In this document: one piece after another, positions 1 to 11,583 of the stretch
Layout of the letters: the number at the start of each line of letters is the position of its first letter
Numbering within the stretch: position 1 is the first letter of the stretch
From: Nautilus pompilius
Lineage: Eukaryota; Mollusca; Cephalopoda; Nautilida; Nautilidae
Direction: 5' to 3'
Assembly: GCA_018389105.1 (NCBI GenBank)
Contig: JACATO010001431.1
Coordinates: 91,001 to 155,000 of the forward strand
Length of the DNA stretch: 64,000 nucleotides
Translations under genes and position numbers: made by a program
Notes under the pieces: model-generated
Seen by the model: only the letters and a program-made list of their open reading frames with translations
What the model was told of the DNA's origin: nothing
Databases searched by the model: none

Positions 1-3000
1 ACCATCACACACACACACACACCTGGACATTTTGACCGCGTGACAATTTTTATATTTTCTCATTTTTTTTTTTTTTATAATTTTTTTGGCGCCCCCCCCC
101 ACTTCACCCCCAGCAGATGGCGCCACGGGCGATCCAATCGGCCTTGGCATTACATCGCCTTACCGGGGCTGGGCTTCAGCGAGACTTTCCGACGCACCCA
201 GATAACCTAGTCAATCAGTACCAGTTTTCTGTTTTTTTTGTTGTTTTTTTATACCTATTGTCAGCATTCCAGCTTTGAACTGGAGAAGATGAGGAGAGAG
301 AGGAGGAGGAGGAGGAGGACGGGGGGTGGGCCCCCCAACCTTTCCCGAAGTTAGCTGCCAGTTTCGGGTTACCGCGATGCCACGCATAACCGTATACTGA
401 CTGTATCCTCCTCCTGGCAATGGCCGTTCTTATGAGACAATGCGAAGTCACAAACAGATTTCCTTTTCTCCTCTTCACCATCGCGCGATTTAATATTATT
501 ACCGATTTAAAAAAAAAAAAAGTTACCTTGAAAGAGGAGCAGGAGGAGGAGGAGGACTTTCAGACTGCGGGTCACTCGCATCGATACATCGGTTTGGCAC
601 CATTCGGGTACTGAACATCAAATTGTTTTGCCCGGGTTAGTGTTCAGCGCTTTAGATTGCCTCATCGGTAATGGAGACGCCATTAGCCACAAGCCGTGAC
701 ATTGAGCTGCTTCATCATCCTGCTGCCAGAACAGTTTTCCAAATGTTGCAAATTTTTATCAACAAAAGCGGGACATTGTCTTTTAGCGATCCAGGGGTTC
801 GCTGCACTTCATCCATCGGAGGAAGAAGACAGCCCCCCCCCCGCAGTTACGCTTGGGCCTAATTCCTGCTCGGGCAGAAAACACCTGGGCGCATTCAATT
901 CCCTTTCCGCAATTTTAGATTTGCAACGTGTGTAACCATATCACGAGCCAACCCCGGTATACACCAGCATTTAAGAACGTAAGCGACCTTAGATGACTAT
1001 CTCTCATCCGTTCCAAAAAACAGTAGCACTCGAGTTACTGACAGTAGAATGTTATCGGAGTCGCAGGAATCACCGCGACCTGCCATGGTGTTTAATGTAG
1101 GATCAGTTTTCTAAGTTTCGAGCGTCAGCTTCTTGTCGCCATCAACAAGTCTGGTCTCGTATTCGCCCTTCTTCAGCCGCGATGAGTCGCACTAATTCTG
1201 ACGACCGGAGAGGTTTAGCTCTCCTGACGGATGCTGATGGGACTGTTGCCACAGCAAGATCCGGATAAGTTCCGGTAAGGCGTACTGTGCGACGAGCGAA
1301 CATTGCAAAGTTTACCGGTAGCACGCCCGATTGTCATGGCGGCTGTTTAAAACAAGTCACGCGTAGTTTTAACGGCCCCTACGCCCTAATACGATTTGAA
1401 TGCGTGCCGGTGCGAACCACTTGGCTTGTGAATTCTTTTTTACCAGAGCTTCAGGCATGAGACGGTCGGGAACGTCACCGAATCTCCAAATTCCTCAACC
1501 TCGTCCGGATTTTCCGCTGCTGTTCCCATGACGCCGCCACTGTTGTAATAGGCCTGGCGCCAACCGCGCACTCGTGTGCAACTAACCGGCAGAATTGACT
1601 TCGACTTGCTTACGAATGGCTTCGGAATTTCCGAACGTTTTATAGCCTAAAACGGCCCTAATTGGGTTACGGAAACCCCTTTTGCCACCGCCGTCATGTT
1701 AGATTAACAGATGTCCAGAAGGGATTTCTCCTCGGAGCTACCACAGCTGACAGTCTTCGCCCCAGCCGCTGCCCTTCGTGGTACCGATTATTGGGTGTTT
1801 ACCAGCCACCCTGCCCAAGGCGACGTTAATTAAGCATCGGATCATCCGAGAGAGGGCGAGGAAGAAACTAAAGCATCCTTTGTGTCCCCCTGTCTCGGAA
1901 TATTCTTTTTAACTTTGAGGTAAGTTGCTGGCGATGTAAACGGATGCAGCTCGAGTCGGCTCCATGAGGCGGCGAGACTCGCGCTCCGGTGACGTAGCGA
2001 ACCACGTGGTCCCAAAAGCGCGCGAGCGGATGTTACTTTCAGTGTCACCTTGGGTTGCGGATTGCTCAAGTTTGCTAACCGGTAATCGTGCACACGGATG
2101 GTGTTACCATCACTCCAGTGGTTCTGGAGATAATAATAATAATAAGAATAATAATAATAATAATAATAAAATAATATATAATCATAATGTGAGCTTAGCC
2201 TCTGGAGAAGACCCCCACCTCAAAGTTCCCACTTCTAAAGGCACGTAATATCTGTTCGAGCGCCTAACCATTTTGCCTTATTACCCTTTCCAGGGGGGGG
2301 GGATTAAGGATTTTCGGTCGGGCTGTTAGGGGGCAAACAAGCTCGTTAATTTCGAATCGACTGGTTTCAGAATGGCGGGGAATGGGACAACCGGAAACGA
2401 GCACAGCCCGCAGGCAGAGGTTATTAGGGATAATGGCGCCTGACTGGATCTGAGGACGACAGTAGGAAACGATTTGTCGAAACGTTGTAATAGCAAAGGG
2501 CAGTACGAAAACTTCCACTGTAATTTCCTTAATTCAACGATGTTTTAACCTGATTTTGGCCCCAACTAGAGGTCGAGACAAGGTTAAGCTTCCTGAAAAG
2601 GCTCATTTTTATTTTTAAAAAAAATCTCTACTAGCTTCATTCCACCACCCCTAAAAAAGGGGGGCTGCTTCACTGTATCCGCTGGGTCGTGGGCTGGCGA
2701 GTCCGCGCTGAACCAACGATGTAGCTGGTTTCGGTAATAAATACACGCGGTGGGTTGGTGTCGTTTATTCTGATATGTTGGAGACTGGCGCCCCCTGGGG
2801 AAAATCTTACCTACCCTGTTTTAAAAGTGGGAGCAACGCGCAAGTCTTGGGGTTCGTTGCCGACATTCTCGGCAAGCGTGTGGGGGTGAAGGAACGAGAA
2901 CGACAAAAGCGCCTCCTGGCAGCGAAGAAGCGCAGTGACTTCTTCACTCGATGTTTCTCCTTTAATACTACAACCCGTTTGTTTTTGTTTTTTTGGGGTT

Positions 3001-3559
3001 TCGAGACGGGCCATCTCCCTCCGTACGTATATAACGTTTATTTTAGCATCAACTAAGGGAGGGAGAGAGAGAGACAAAATTAGTGCCCTATTTTCCCACA
3101 TTTTTTTTCTTTCTTCCTTTCCGGTGTAACTCACGCACGTCGCTGACCTTCCAGATGCTACAGAGGGAATTCCGTACTTCATCATGTGACGGAGAGCCCG
3201 CCGCCGCCGCCGCACGGAGCTGCTGTACACGCCGGAGTTCTCTGATCTTGCGCCGTACCTCTAAACGTTAACCCCCTCGCCCGTCATCGTCTCCCCCCCC
3301 CACACACCACCTTTTTCTCCTCCTCCTCCTCCCCCCCCTCAAACACCAACCTTGCCGACCGATAACAGCGAGAAAGGTAAGTGGCTGCTTCGTTACTCGT
3401 CCGCTTCCTCGCGCCGAGAGCCCCGCCGCGTGCGCGAACAAGCGATAAAAATAGACCTGAGCGGTCTTCAAACACTCCCTTGTTGTCAGGCCTGCGGCAT
3501 AATGTTATACCCCTTCCCACGTATATCCCAACAATAGCCGGGCTACGTGCGCATTCCAG
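1..3559. other. Unassigned sequence, no gene recognised
   Basis: Begins with a (CA)n tract (7-22) and short G/C and A/T homopolymers. An AAT-type microsatellite lies at 2130-2170. No protein family, RNA gene or transposon end could be recognised on either strand; the short open frames lack recognisable motifs. Confidence 0.5.
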
Positions 3560-3700
3560 CGCTTTATATTTGACTCACTGCGGCGCTCGCGCACGCGCAC
3601 CCACCAGGCGTGACGTCACTTAACCTCCCACCCCCGCCGCCATTTTGTACGAACGTAACCGCCGCTGGCCACAGACAGACATATGGCGGGGAGGGGGGAG
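3560..3700. promoter_or_regulatory. CpG-rich promoter-like patch with CRE and YY1-type sites
   Basis: Within about 80 bases are a perfect TGACGTCA (about 3610-3620), CCGCCGCCATTTTG (a YY1-type core-promoter motif) and dense CpG (GGCGCTCGCGCACGCGCACC). Such clusters mark transcription starts of broadly expressed animal genes. No coding exon is recognisable on either side, so the direction and target are unknown. Confidence 0.3.
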
Positions 3701-4149
3701 ACACCGTCTAGAAAAAACAAAAAAAAAAAACCTGTCTCGTTCATCTTCGTTGCTCGCCATTACGTTTTTGTTTGCCATAGGGCGAAGTCAGTAGACGAGA
3801 TTCCGCGTCTGACCTCTCAGCGAATTCGCGAGCTCCGAATTATTTTGATTTTTTTCCTGGTTCCTAACAAAAAGCGAAACAAAACGGCTCGCCAGCGCCC
3901 CCTCTCGGTGAATTGCCCTCGATTCGTCACCCCTGACTAAACAGCCGGGTGAGCAGGCGGGGGGGGGGTTAAGGTGGCGACATCCGCTCGTGTGAAAGGG
4001 ATCCGCGCGGATGTGAAGAGGTTTGCGGTCTTAACAGGACGGCAGAGGTGGGGTTCGGCATTGCTGTCACGTGGATTCCTCGTTTTTGAAACCACGAATT
4101 TGTGATCATTTTAGATGGTTGGCGTTGCTTGACAGCGACATGAAGTGAG
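3701..4149. other. Unassigned GC-moderate sequence
   Basis: Contains an A-run, a G-run near 3960 and no recognisable gene. It may be transcribed leader sequence if the patch at 3560-3700 is a promoter. Confidence 0.4.
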
Positions 4150-4179
4150 AGAGATCTTTCGTCTGAAATAACAGAGAGG

Positions 4180-5492
4180 GAGAGATATGACGTCAGTACG
4201 GAGACAGATATGATGTCAGTGCAGAGATAGATATGGCGTCAGTATGGAGATATATATGATGTCAATACGGAGACAGATATGATGTCAGTGCAGAGATATA
4301 TATATGACGTCAGCACGGAGATAGATATGATGTCAGTGCAGAGATATATATGACGTCAGCACAGAAATAGATATGTCAGTACAGAGATATATATGACGTC
4401 AGTACAGAGATAGATATGACGTCAGTACGGAGATATATATGACGTCAGTACGGAGACAGATATGATGTCAGTGCAGAGATAGATATGGCGTCAGTACAGA
4501 GATATATATGACGTCAGCACGGAGATAGATATGATGTCAGTACGGAGATATATATGACGTCAGTACGGAGACAGATATGATGTCAGTGCAGAGATAGATA
4601 TGGCGTCAGTACAGAGATATATATGATGTCAGTACGGAGACAGATATGATGTCAGTGCGGAGATATATATGACGTCAGCACGGAGATAGATATGATGTCA
4701 GTACACAGATATATATGACGTCAGTACGGAGATAGATATGACGCCAGTACGGAGATAGATATGACGTCAATACGGAGATAGATATGACGTCAGCACAGAA
4801 ATAGATATAACGTCAGTACACAGAGATATATATATATATGACGTCAGTACAGAGATATATATGACGTCAGTACAGAGATATATATGACGTCAGTACGGAG
4901 ATAGATATGACGTCAGTACGGAGATAGATATGACACCAGTACGGAGATAGATATGATATCAGTGCAGAGATATATATGACGCCAGTACGGAGATAAATAT
5001 GACGCCAGTACGGAGATAGATATGACGTTAGTACGGAGATAGATATGACGTTAGTACGGAGATAGATATGACGTCAGTACAGAAATAGATATGCCGTCAG
5101 TACACAGAGATAGATATGACGTCAGCACAGAAATAGATATGACGTCAGTACACAGAGATATATATGACGTCAGTACAGAGATATATATGACGTCAGTACA
5201 GAGATATATATGACGTCAGTACGGAGATAGATATGACACCAGTACGGAGATAGATATGACACCAGTACGGAGATAGATATGACACCAGTACGGAGATAGA
5301 TATGATATCAGTGCAGAGATATATATGACGCCAGTACGGAGATAAATATGACGTCAGTACGGAGATAAATATGACGCCAGTACGGAGATAGATATGACGT
5401 TAGTACGGAGATAGATATGACGTCAGTACAGAAATAGATATGACGCCAGTACCCACAGAGATATATATGACGTCAATACAGAGAAAATACAT
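4180..5492. repeat. 23-bp satellite array with CRE palindrome core
   Basis: About 57 tandem copies of a 23-base unit of the form GAGATAGATATGACGTCAGTACG. Variants are GATGTCAGTGC, GGCGTCAGTAC and GACGCCAGTAC in the core, and TATATA versus TAGATA in the spacer. In one part, five-unit blocks repeat as a larger 115-base period (for example, starts at 4441 and 4556). The core is the same TGACGTCAGTAC seen in the GA-spaced arrays elsewhere in the window. Confidence 0.95.
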
Positions 5493-6471
5493 GATGTCCA
5501 GTTCTTTAGAATACGAAGTGACTTCCTGATATCCTGATGGCGAACTTGAGAAGTGATTTTATTTTAATTAATTAATTAATTTTTCGAGTGTATCCGCACT
5601 TTAGCTTTTTCATGGTCTCTTGTGATAGAGAGCCCCCCACCCACAACGCTGCTTATTAGTTTTTTTTTTCATTTTATAAAGAAGTAAAAGAAACAATTTA
5701 CCAGCATCATATCCGCGCCTCTCGCTAACATAACAGTTTAGATAATCTTCTGTGATGATGCACAGTCCTGCGGGATGAAGAAGAAGAAAACGCGCAAAAG
5801 ATGCGACAGCTCAGAAGCGAGGAAAGGTTTTGAGGGGAGGAGTTGCTAACGGAAGCGTGTATGCGGAGCGGGAAGTACTAAATTTGCGTCTTGGTTTCCG
5901 GAAATCACAAAATGGGGTCTCTTCCCAGTACAAGATCCGGATTAAATTTTAAAAGAAAAAGAATAAAAACAAATTCTTGAAAAAGGGGGAGAGTGATCAT
6001 GTTTATCTTACACAATTAATCATCGCACGTGGACGATGCGCGCTATTTTATCATTAAATTAACTTCCGAAGGATGTTATCTTTGCCGACCTTTTAACCTT
6101 TCGACGACCGCCGCCGTTGCTGCCAGTTTCCTCTCATATTATCCTAGATATACAGTCGCTAATCTGCATCAGTGTCTGCTTATTCACGGCCGACCCGACC
6201 CCCTAACACGGCCCGGATTTTGCACCGTTCTCGCTCCAAGCCAGTCATCGCTTGATTTCCGGATCCTGTGGACGAACTGGGGGTTGGAAATAGATTTCTG
6301 GATCTTTATCCGTGAACTCCGGCTGCTTTGTTTGCAAACGAATATTTGGTTTGATGGATTCTGCGGTTAGCAGACGACTGCTCTCCTAACCCTAACTGAA
6401 AGCGCGAGATTTTTCTTCGGTTCTCTTGATGGATTCGCGGGCCCAAGAAAAATGCTTGGCGGCCCCGTGGT
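5493..6471. other. Unassigned sequence
   Basis: AT-rich at 5560-5700 and mixed after that. CCTAACCCTAA at about 6388 is a two-unit telomere-type motif. No gene is recognised; the frame open at 6029-6370 has no family features. Confidence 0.4.
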
Positions 6472-6947
6472 AGGGAGGGGACATTTTGTTGTCCCTCTAT
6501 ACAGGACTCTGTTTAGCCGTCGGAGGAAACCCCTACTATAGGAGGTTTGCCTAACCCGTATTGCCAAAGGGGGGCTCGACCGAGGCAGGTCAATACCCTC
6601 GCTCTTGGTTTGGAGGGTATGTCACGTGATAGGGAGGGGACATTTTGTTGTCCTGTCTGGGAGAGGCCTCTATACAGGACTCTGTTTAGCCGTCGGAGGA
6701 AACCCCTACTATAGGAGGTTTGCCTAACCCGTATCGCCAAAGGGGGGCTCGACCGAGGCAGGTCAATACCCTCGCTTTTGGTTTGGAGGGTATGTCACGT
6801 GATAGGGAGGGGACATTTTGTTGTCCTGTCTGGGAGAGGTCTCTCTACAGGACTCTGTTTAGCCGTCGGAGGAAACCCCTACTATAGGAGGTTTGCCTAA
6901 CCCGTATCGCCAAAGGGGGGCTCGGCCGAGGCAGGTCAATACCCTCG
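6472..6947. repeat. 173-bp tandem repeat, three copies
   Basis: Copies start at 6472, 6631 and 6804; the first lacks about 14 bases and the last ends early at about 6947. Each unit carries the self-complementary stretch CCTACTATAGGAGG, and the junctions carry GTCACGTGAT (a CACGTG E-box). Identity between copies is very high, so the expansion is recent. I could not match the unit to a known RNA gene. Confidence 0.9.
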
Positions 6948-7763
6948 TGGTCGACCAGCTTCCATACGGGTAGTAAAAGACTGCGCTGGTTAAGCGAAAT
7001 CTGCTTAGCATTCTTACTGTAGTAGTTGGATTTTCAGCGCGATTCGGATAGATACCAGTGCGATTTAACAATTTTTTTTTTTTCAAGTACGCTACGAAGA
7101 CCGGGTCTCGCGACGCGAGAGAAAACAGGCGGCAACCAGAACAAAAGTAAACAGAGTTTCCCCAGTCTCGCGCCCGTCCAGCAGGGAGCTTTAACCGTTT
7201 CCTGCCCACAGATCATCCATCAGCCCGCGTCCTGCTAAACGTCAGTATGTCTTCCTCGGTTAACGTCTGTGTATTTCCTGGATCCCTGACTTGTTTTTTT
7301 TTTTAATGACTCTCTTTTGTTCTGCGCCCGATCCCCCGTTTTTTTCGTTCCGCGTTGTTTTCGGTCGACGGCTTTTGAAAACTGGCGTAAATTAAAGGGG
7401 CGGTAACTGTGTCGGCGTGACGAAAGGACGAGCAATTCAAAATTAAAGTAATTGTTGCTTCCTTGGTGGGAGAGTCATCCTACATCCCCCTTTTTTGGGC
7501 TCGCGAAATACCAATGTAAGTATAATTTCCGCTCTGCGGAAGCCTGTTCCTCTCACGGGGCCCCCTTTAATATCCAGATTTATTCATAAATTTTGATCGA
7601 GAACAAGAGAGAGAGAGAGAGAGACGACAGTTTTGCTCTGAAAATTAAGCCATTTTAAATCTCGGGGAATATTTAATGCATAAGTATATCATTAGGAGAT
7701 TCCTTTTGATCAAGACAAAAAGAAAAGTAACTTGTATTTTTTCACCAAAAGAAAAAGGAGGGG
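6948..7763. other. Unassigned sequence
   Basis: A T-run (7072-7083), a CpG-containing stretch at 7090-7240 and a short (GA)n at 7611-7625. No gene is recognised. Confidence 0.4.
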
Positions 7764-7858
7764 CCGAGGCAGACTGGTTTCGAACCCACGACCCGGCTAC
7801 GACGAGACAAGACAGACGGTGAGCATGTACCGTTTAACGATCCGGCCTCCACCGAGTC
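7764..7858 (-). mobile_element. tRNA-like SINE head
   Basis: On the minus strand, GGGTTCGAAACC matches a pol III B box. About 50 bases upstream, GGATCGTTAAACGG sits where an A box belongs, and GGCCG/CGGCC arms could pair. The anticodon arm is too long and irregular for a working tRNA, which suggests a SINE head or tRNA pseudogene. Confidence 0.45.
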
Positions 7859-8635
7859 AGACTTCTCTCCCTTTTAAAACACGTCATTTCGCTTTCATTT
7901 GCGGTAGAGCAACGACAGCCGCCCGACGTGAGAGAGACCTCCCGGGTCCTTGGGCCCCCCTTCCTCCCGGTGTCGGGTGGACCGGGCCGCTTGTCGACTC
8001 GACGAACATCAGTAACGAGGAGGACTCGACGGAGAACGGGCCACTTGTCTTTACGGGATGCAATGCCATTGACAGAGCCTCGTTCGGAAGTCCAACTCGC
8101 TCAACAACAACAACAACGACAGCCACTTGTACTGTTTAATTTGGCAGAGTTGGGGAAATGAACTTCAACCATTTGGTAATTTAATCCATGGTATTTAAAA
8201 TTGACGAAGCACCAGCCGTCTGCAAGTTCATCTGATATGACTAATATTCTGTGGCATTAGGTGTTTCTATTTTTGGTCCGCTTTTGCAAAGTTATCTTTA
8301 TTTAGATCTGGATAACGAGGCATAAGGGAAATCAGCTCTAGTTCTCCCTGAGTTACATCAGGATTAATGACATAAAACAAGTATTTTTTTTTTCTGTTTT
8401 TTAATTTTGTGTATTTTTTTTTAACGGCAAATAACGTTAAGCCAAAAGTCAAACGAACGCCTTCTCACCAGACCATAAGGCTTCCAAGAGGGAAAGAGAA
8501 AATGACATGGCAACCACAGCTTCTTCTAAAGCATAACCTTCCGTTCTAACCAGTCGTTTTTCAAGTTTGTGCTTGAAGATTACAATTTTTACTTTTATGA
8601 TGAATACGTTTGACAGATTTCGGCGAATTTATATG
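7859..8635. other. Unassigned sequence
   Basis: Contains a short (CAA)n-type run at 8104-8118 and AT-rich DNA after 8160. No gene is recognised. Confidence 0.4.
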
Positions 8636-8966
8636 ACGTCAGGAAGAGAGAGAGAGAGAGAGAGAGAGATGATGATGATGATGATGATGATGTCGGTACA
8701 GACATAGAGAGAGAGGAGAGATGATGATGATGATGATGATGATGTCGGTACAGACATAGAGAGAGAGAGAGAGAGAGATGATGATGTCAGTACAGACAGA
8801 GAGAGAGAGAGAGAGAGAGAGATGATGATGTCGGTACAGACATAGAGAGAGAGAGAGAGAGAGAGAGATGATGATGATGTCGGTACAGACTAGAGAGAGA
8901 GAGAGAGAGAGAGGAGATGATGATGATGTCGGTACAGACATAGAGAGAGAGAGGGAGAGAGAGATT
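8636..8966. repeat. GA/GAT array with degenerate CRE-type core
   Basis: Alternating (GA)n and (GAT)n spaced by GATGTCGGTACAGACATA. This is a diverged relative of the TGACGTCAGTAC core, and an intact TGACGTCA lies at the left edge (about 8634). There are about six core copies. Confidence 0.9.
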
Positions 8967-10983
8967 TTATCCTAGCTACAGTACTTGTTTGTTCTCTGGG
9001 AGAAAACCAGTCAGCACTGTCATCTCTGCAAGGGAACATCGGGAGGACACACGACATAATCATCTCCCCTGCCATCATCTCTAAGGGTTGGTTATTGGAG
9101 AGGCCGAAAAACGGGCAGCTCTCACTGACGTCATCTCTCTCCTTCCATTATCTATCCACAGACATCGCGTACTTTTTATTTTTTTTTAAATATTATTTTT
9201 AAAAGGGAAATTTCAAACTCCAGTCTGTGGTAATTCACCGTCGCAAGACGAGACAGCGATTAGGAATGAGATACAGATGAGCCCCGACCAAGGGGGTGGG
9301 GGTGGTGGTAAACAAACGCGTGAAACAATGCAACGATAGGCCAACAAACTGCGAAAGGGTTCAAAGGTGAAGACTGGCAAAACTCCCCGGATGATGGTCA
9401 TCGCAGAAATATGAAGACCAAGTATGGCGACGGTTGAAAGGCTCTGCAGCTACGCTAAAAAAAAAAACAAAACAAACATGGATCCGACGTGACGTCATTT
9501 GCCTCCATTTACAGCAGGTGCGCGACGGTGGTCCAGAAGCTCGTTAAATACGCAGTATTAAAAACGGTTGAGGCAACAACAACAAAAAAAAGATTAATCT
9601 TATTATTTTATAGTTTGAGCAAAAGGGGTTTTTACGGAGACACCACAGAACCTAATAGGTGATTATTTATTTTTCTGTTGGGAGGGGGGGGAGAGGAGGA
9701 GGAGCTGGAACAGCGGCGCATATCCGCATTCTGCTAAAAATTTGCGATCGGTTTGTACGACTCCCATCGATCTGGCAGAAGGTTGCCAAGTTTTTATGCG
9801 TCGAGTACTTCTCCCATTAACCTTTGAACCTGTGACCCCCCCGACCTGTGACCACCCCCCCCCCCCGGGCCGGCCGCACGCACGCACGCACTGCTGCAGC
9901 CTCTTCCTGCGCAGTCTCCGTCCAAATTTAATGCCTAACCCGCTGGAAAGATGAGCTTCACGGAACAAACTTTGCACTCACTGCTCCCCTCCCCACTTTT
10001 CTTTCTTTCTTTCTTTTCCTTTTTATTTTTTGCTGTCGTTCTGCGGAAATTAAAATGTCCAATAATTAGCATTAATCGAGTTAATTAGTTAATTAGCGGG
10101 TCGTCTTTGATGTCATTTTAGCAGTCTTTTCCAAACCGAGCATCGCAGGTCGTTTGGTTCGGTGCCCGCTTTGTAGTAGGCGTCTGCCGGTGCGAACCTC
10201 GCCCCCTGTTTTCTAAAAGAACCCCCATAAACTGTTCGAGAGATCGTTTTAATCGATCATCCCCTCGCGGGACCAGTGCGAGCCCGCATAACCGGTGTAT
10301 TTATGGCCGCGTGCCTCATTAATGCGCTCCGACGATACTTTAAGGTGGTTGTTGTTGTTGTTGTTGGGTCCCCCTCCCCAATCCTAAGTAATGGATGTTT
10401 CTGCGCAGCAGGTTCAGCGGGGCCGCCAGTGCCGTTCCCTCCTCTTTAGCCAAATCCCGGCACGTTATCAATCTTCCCGTCCCAACTGACCACGTCAGCT
10501 ATTGCTAATCCCTGTAAAGCTGTGCGGTTAATACGTTCGCTTTGCGTCTGCGGGTAATACGCGCTGCGCTTCTAGATTTGGTACCGTGAAGCTAATCCAG
10601 CCCCACCCGTTATGTTACTTCCGCTTCAAAGGGAGGTTAGTGACAGAGTTGTCGGTCCAGTAGCCTTATTTTCAGGGGGTTCGAGTACCATCATTAAAGT
10701 CGTCGGTGCTGCTGCCACGTTTTTGCCGGGTCACGTTCCGTTGTGTTACTCCTGAAGTGAAATTGTCAGCCCCCCCCAATAATTCATCCAGCAACTCCCA
10801 GCCTCCAGGGAAAGATGATGATAACCAGAGGTTAATATACCGGACTGCTATATTTGGAGGCCCGAATGACCTATGTCTTGGGACAGCCTACCTATGAAAC
10901 AGTCTTGGCCACTGACACCTGATGGATGCGCACCCTTCATCCTTCCTCTTTCAAACGTCGTAATATCCCCGCCTTCCCCTATA
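8967..10983. other. Unassigned sequence
   Basis: Holds homopolymer runs (C-run at 9850-9865), a (GTT)n at about 10348-10365 and CGCACGCACGCACG at 9875-9890. No gene is recognised. Confidence 0.4.
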
Positions 10984-11581
10984 CAGTCGACCCCCGCGTA
11001 ATCGCGGTTCGGCATTCGCAGCCCCGGTTATTCGCGGAATTTTCCTTAGAACCTAACCAATAATTGTTCATGGAAACCACCCGCATATTCGCGGAATCGC
11101 AAATATCTTCCGCGATTTTTTATGGCTTTTTTCGTGGCGATATATATTTTTTCACGCTTTTTAACGCTAAATTATTAATAACAATATAATTTATTAATTT
11201 TGTAATATAAATACTAACGTAAATTCAGCAAAATATCAATATAAAATAAACGCTATTGGCTGGAGGTTTGAAAGTAGCCAATCAGAGAGCGTTATTCATT
11301 TCTCCTCGCTGCTGATTGGCTGCTGCCCACGAGGCGCTGTCTCAGGCAGATGCAGCCCCGCATCATCCCAGTTTACTGCAGGTAGCTATCTCGAGTGTTT
11401 CACTGAGTGTTGTATTTTTTATTAAATTATTATTATATATTTACTTATATATTTTTATTATATTTTACGTTATATTTTGACGTTTATAGGCATTTTTATT
11501 GACCACGTCCAATATTCGCGGTTTTTCACTCTTCGCAGGTGCTCAAGGGACGTAACCCACGCGAATACCGGGGGACAACTG
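10984..11581. mobile_element. Non-autonomous pogo/Tigger-like MITE
   Basis: A 598-base element flanked by TA on both sides (10982-10983 and 11582-11583). The left end begins CAGTCGACCCCCGCGTAATC; the right end, read inward on the minus strand, begins CAGTTGTCCCCCGGTATTC, so the ends are imperfect inverted repeats. The internal repeats of TTCGCGG near both ends are typical of pogo/Tigger relatives of Tc1/mariner. The core is AT-rich and non-coding, so it would need a transposase from elsewhere. Confidence 0.8.
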
Positions 11582-11583
11582 TA

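Noticed and set aside
4180-5492. CRISPR-like regular spacing
   Set aside because: The spacers are themselves repeats of nearly the same sequence, there are no cas genes, and the DNA is animal.
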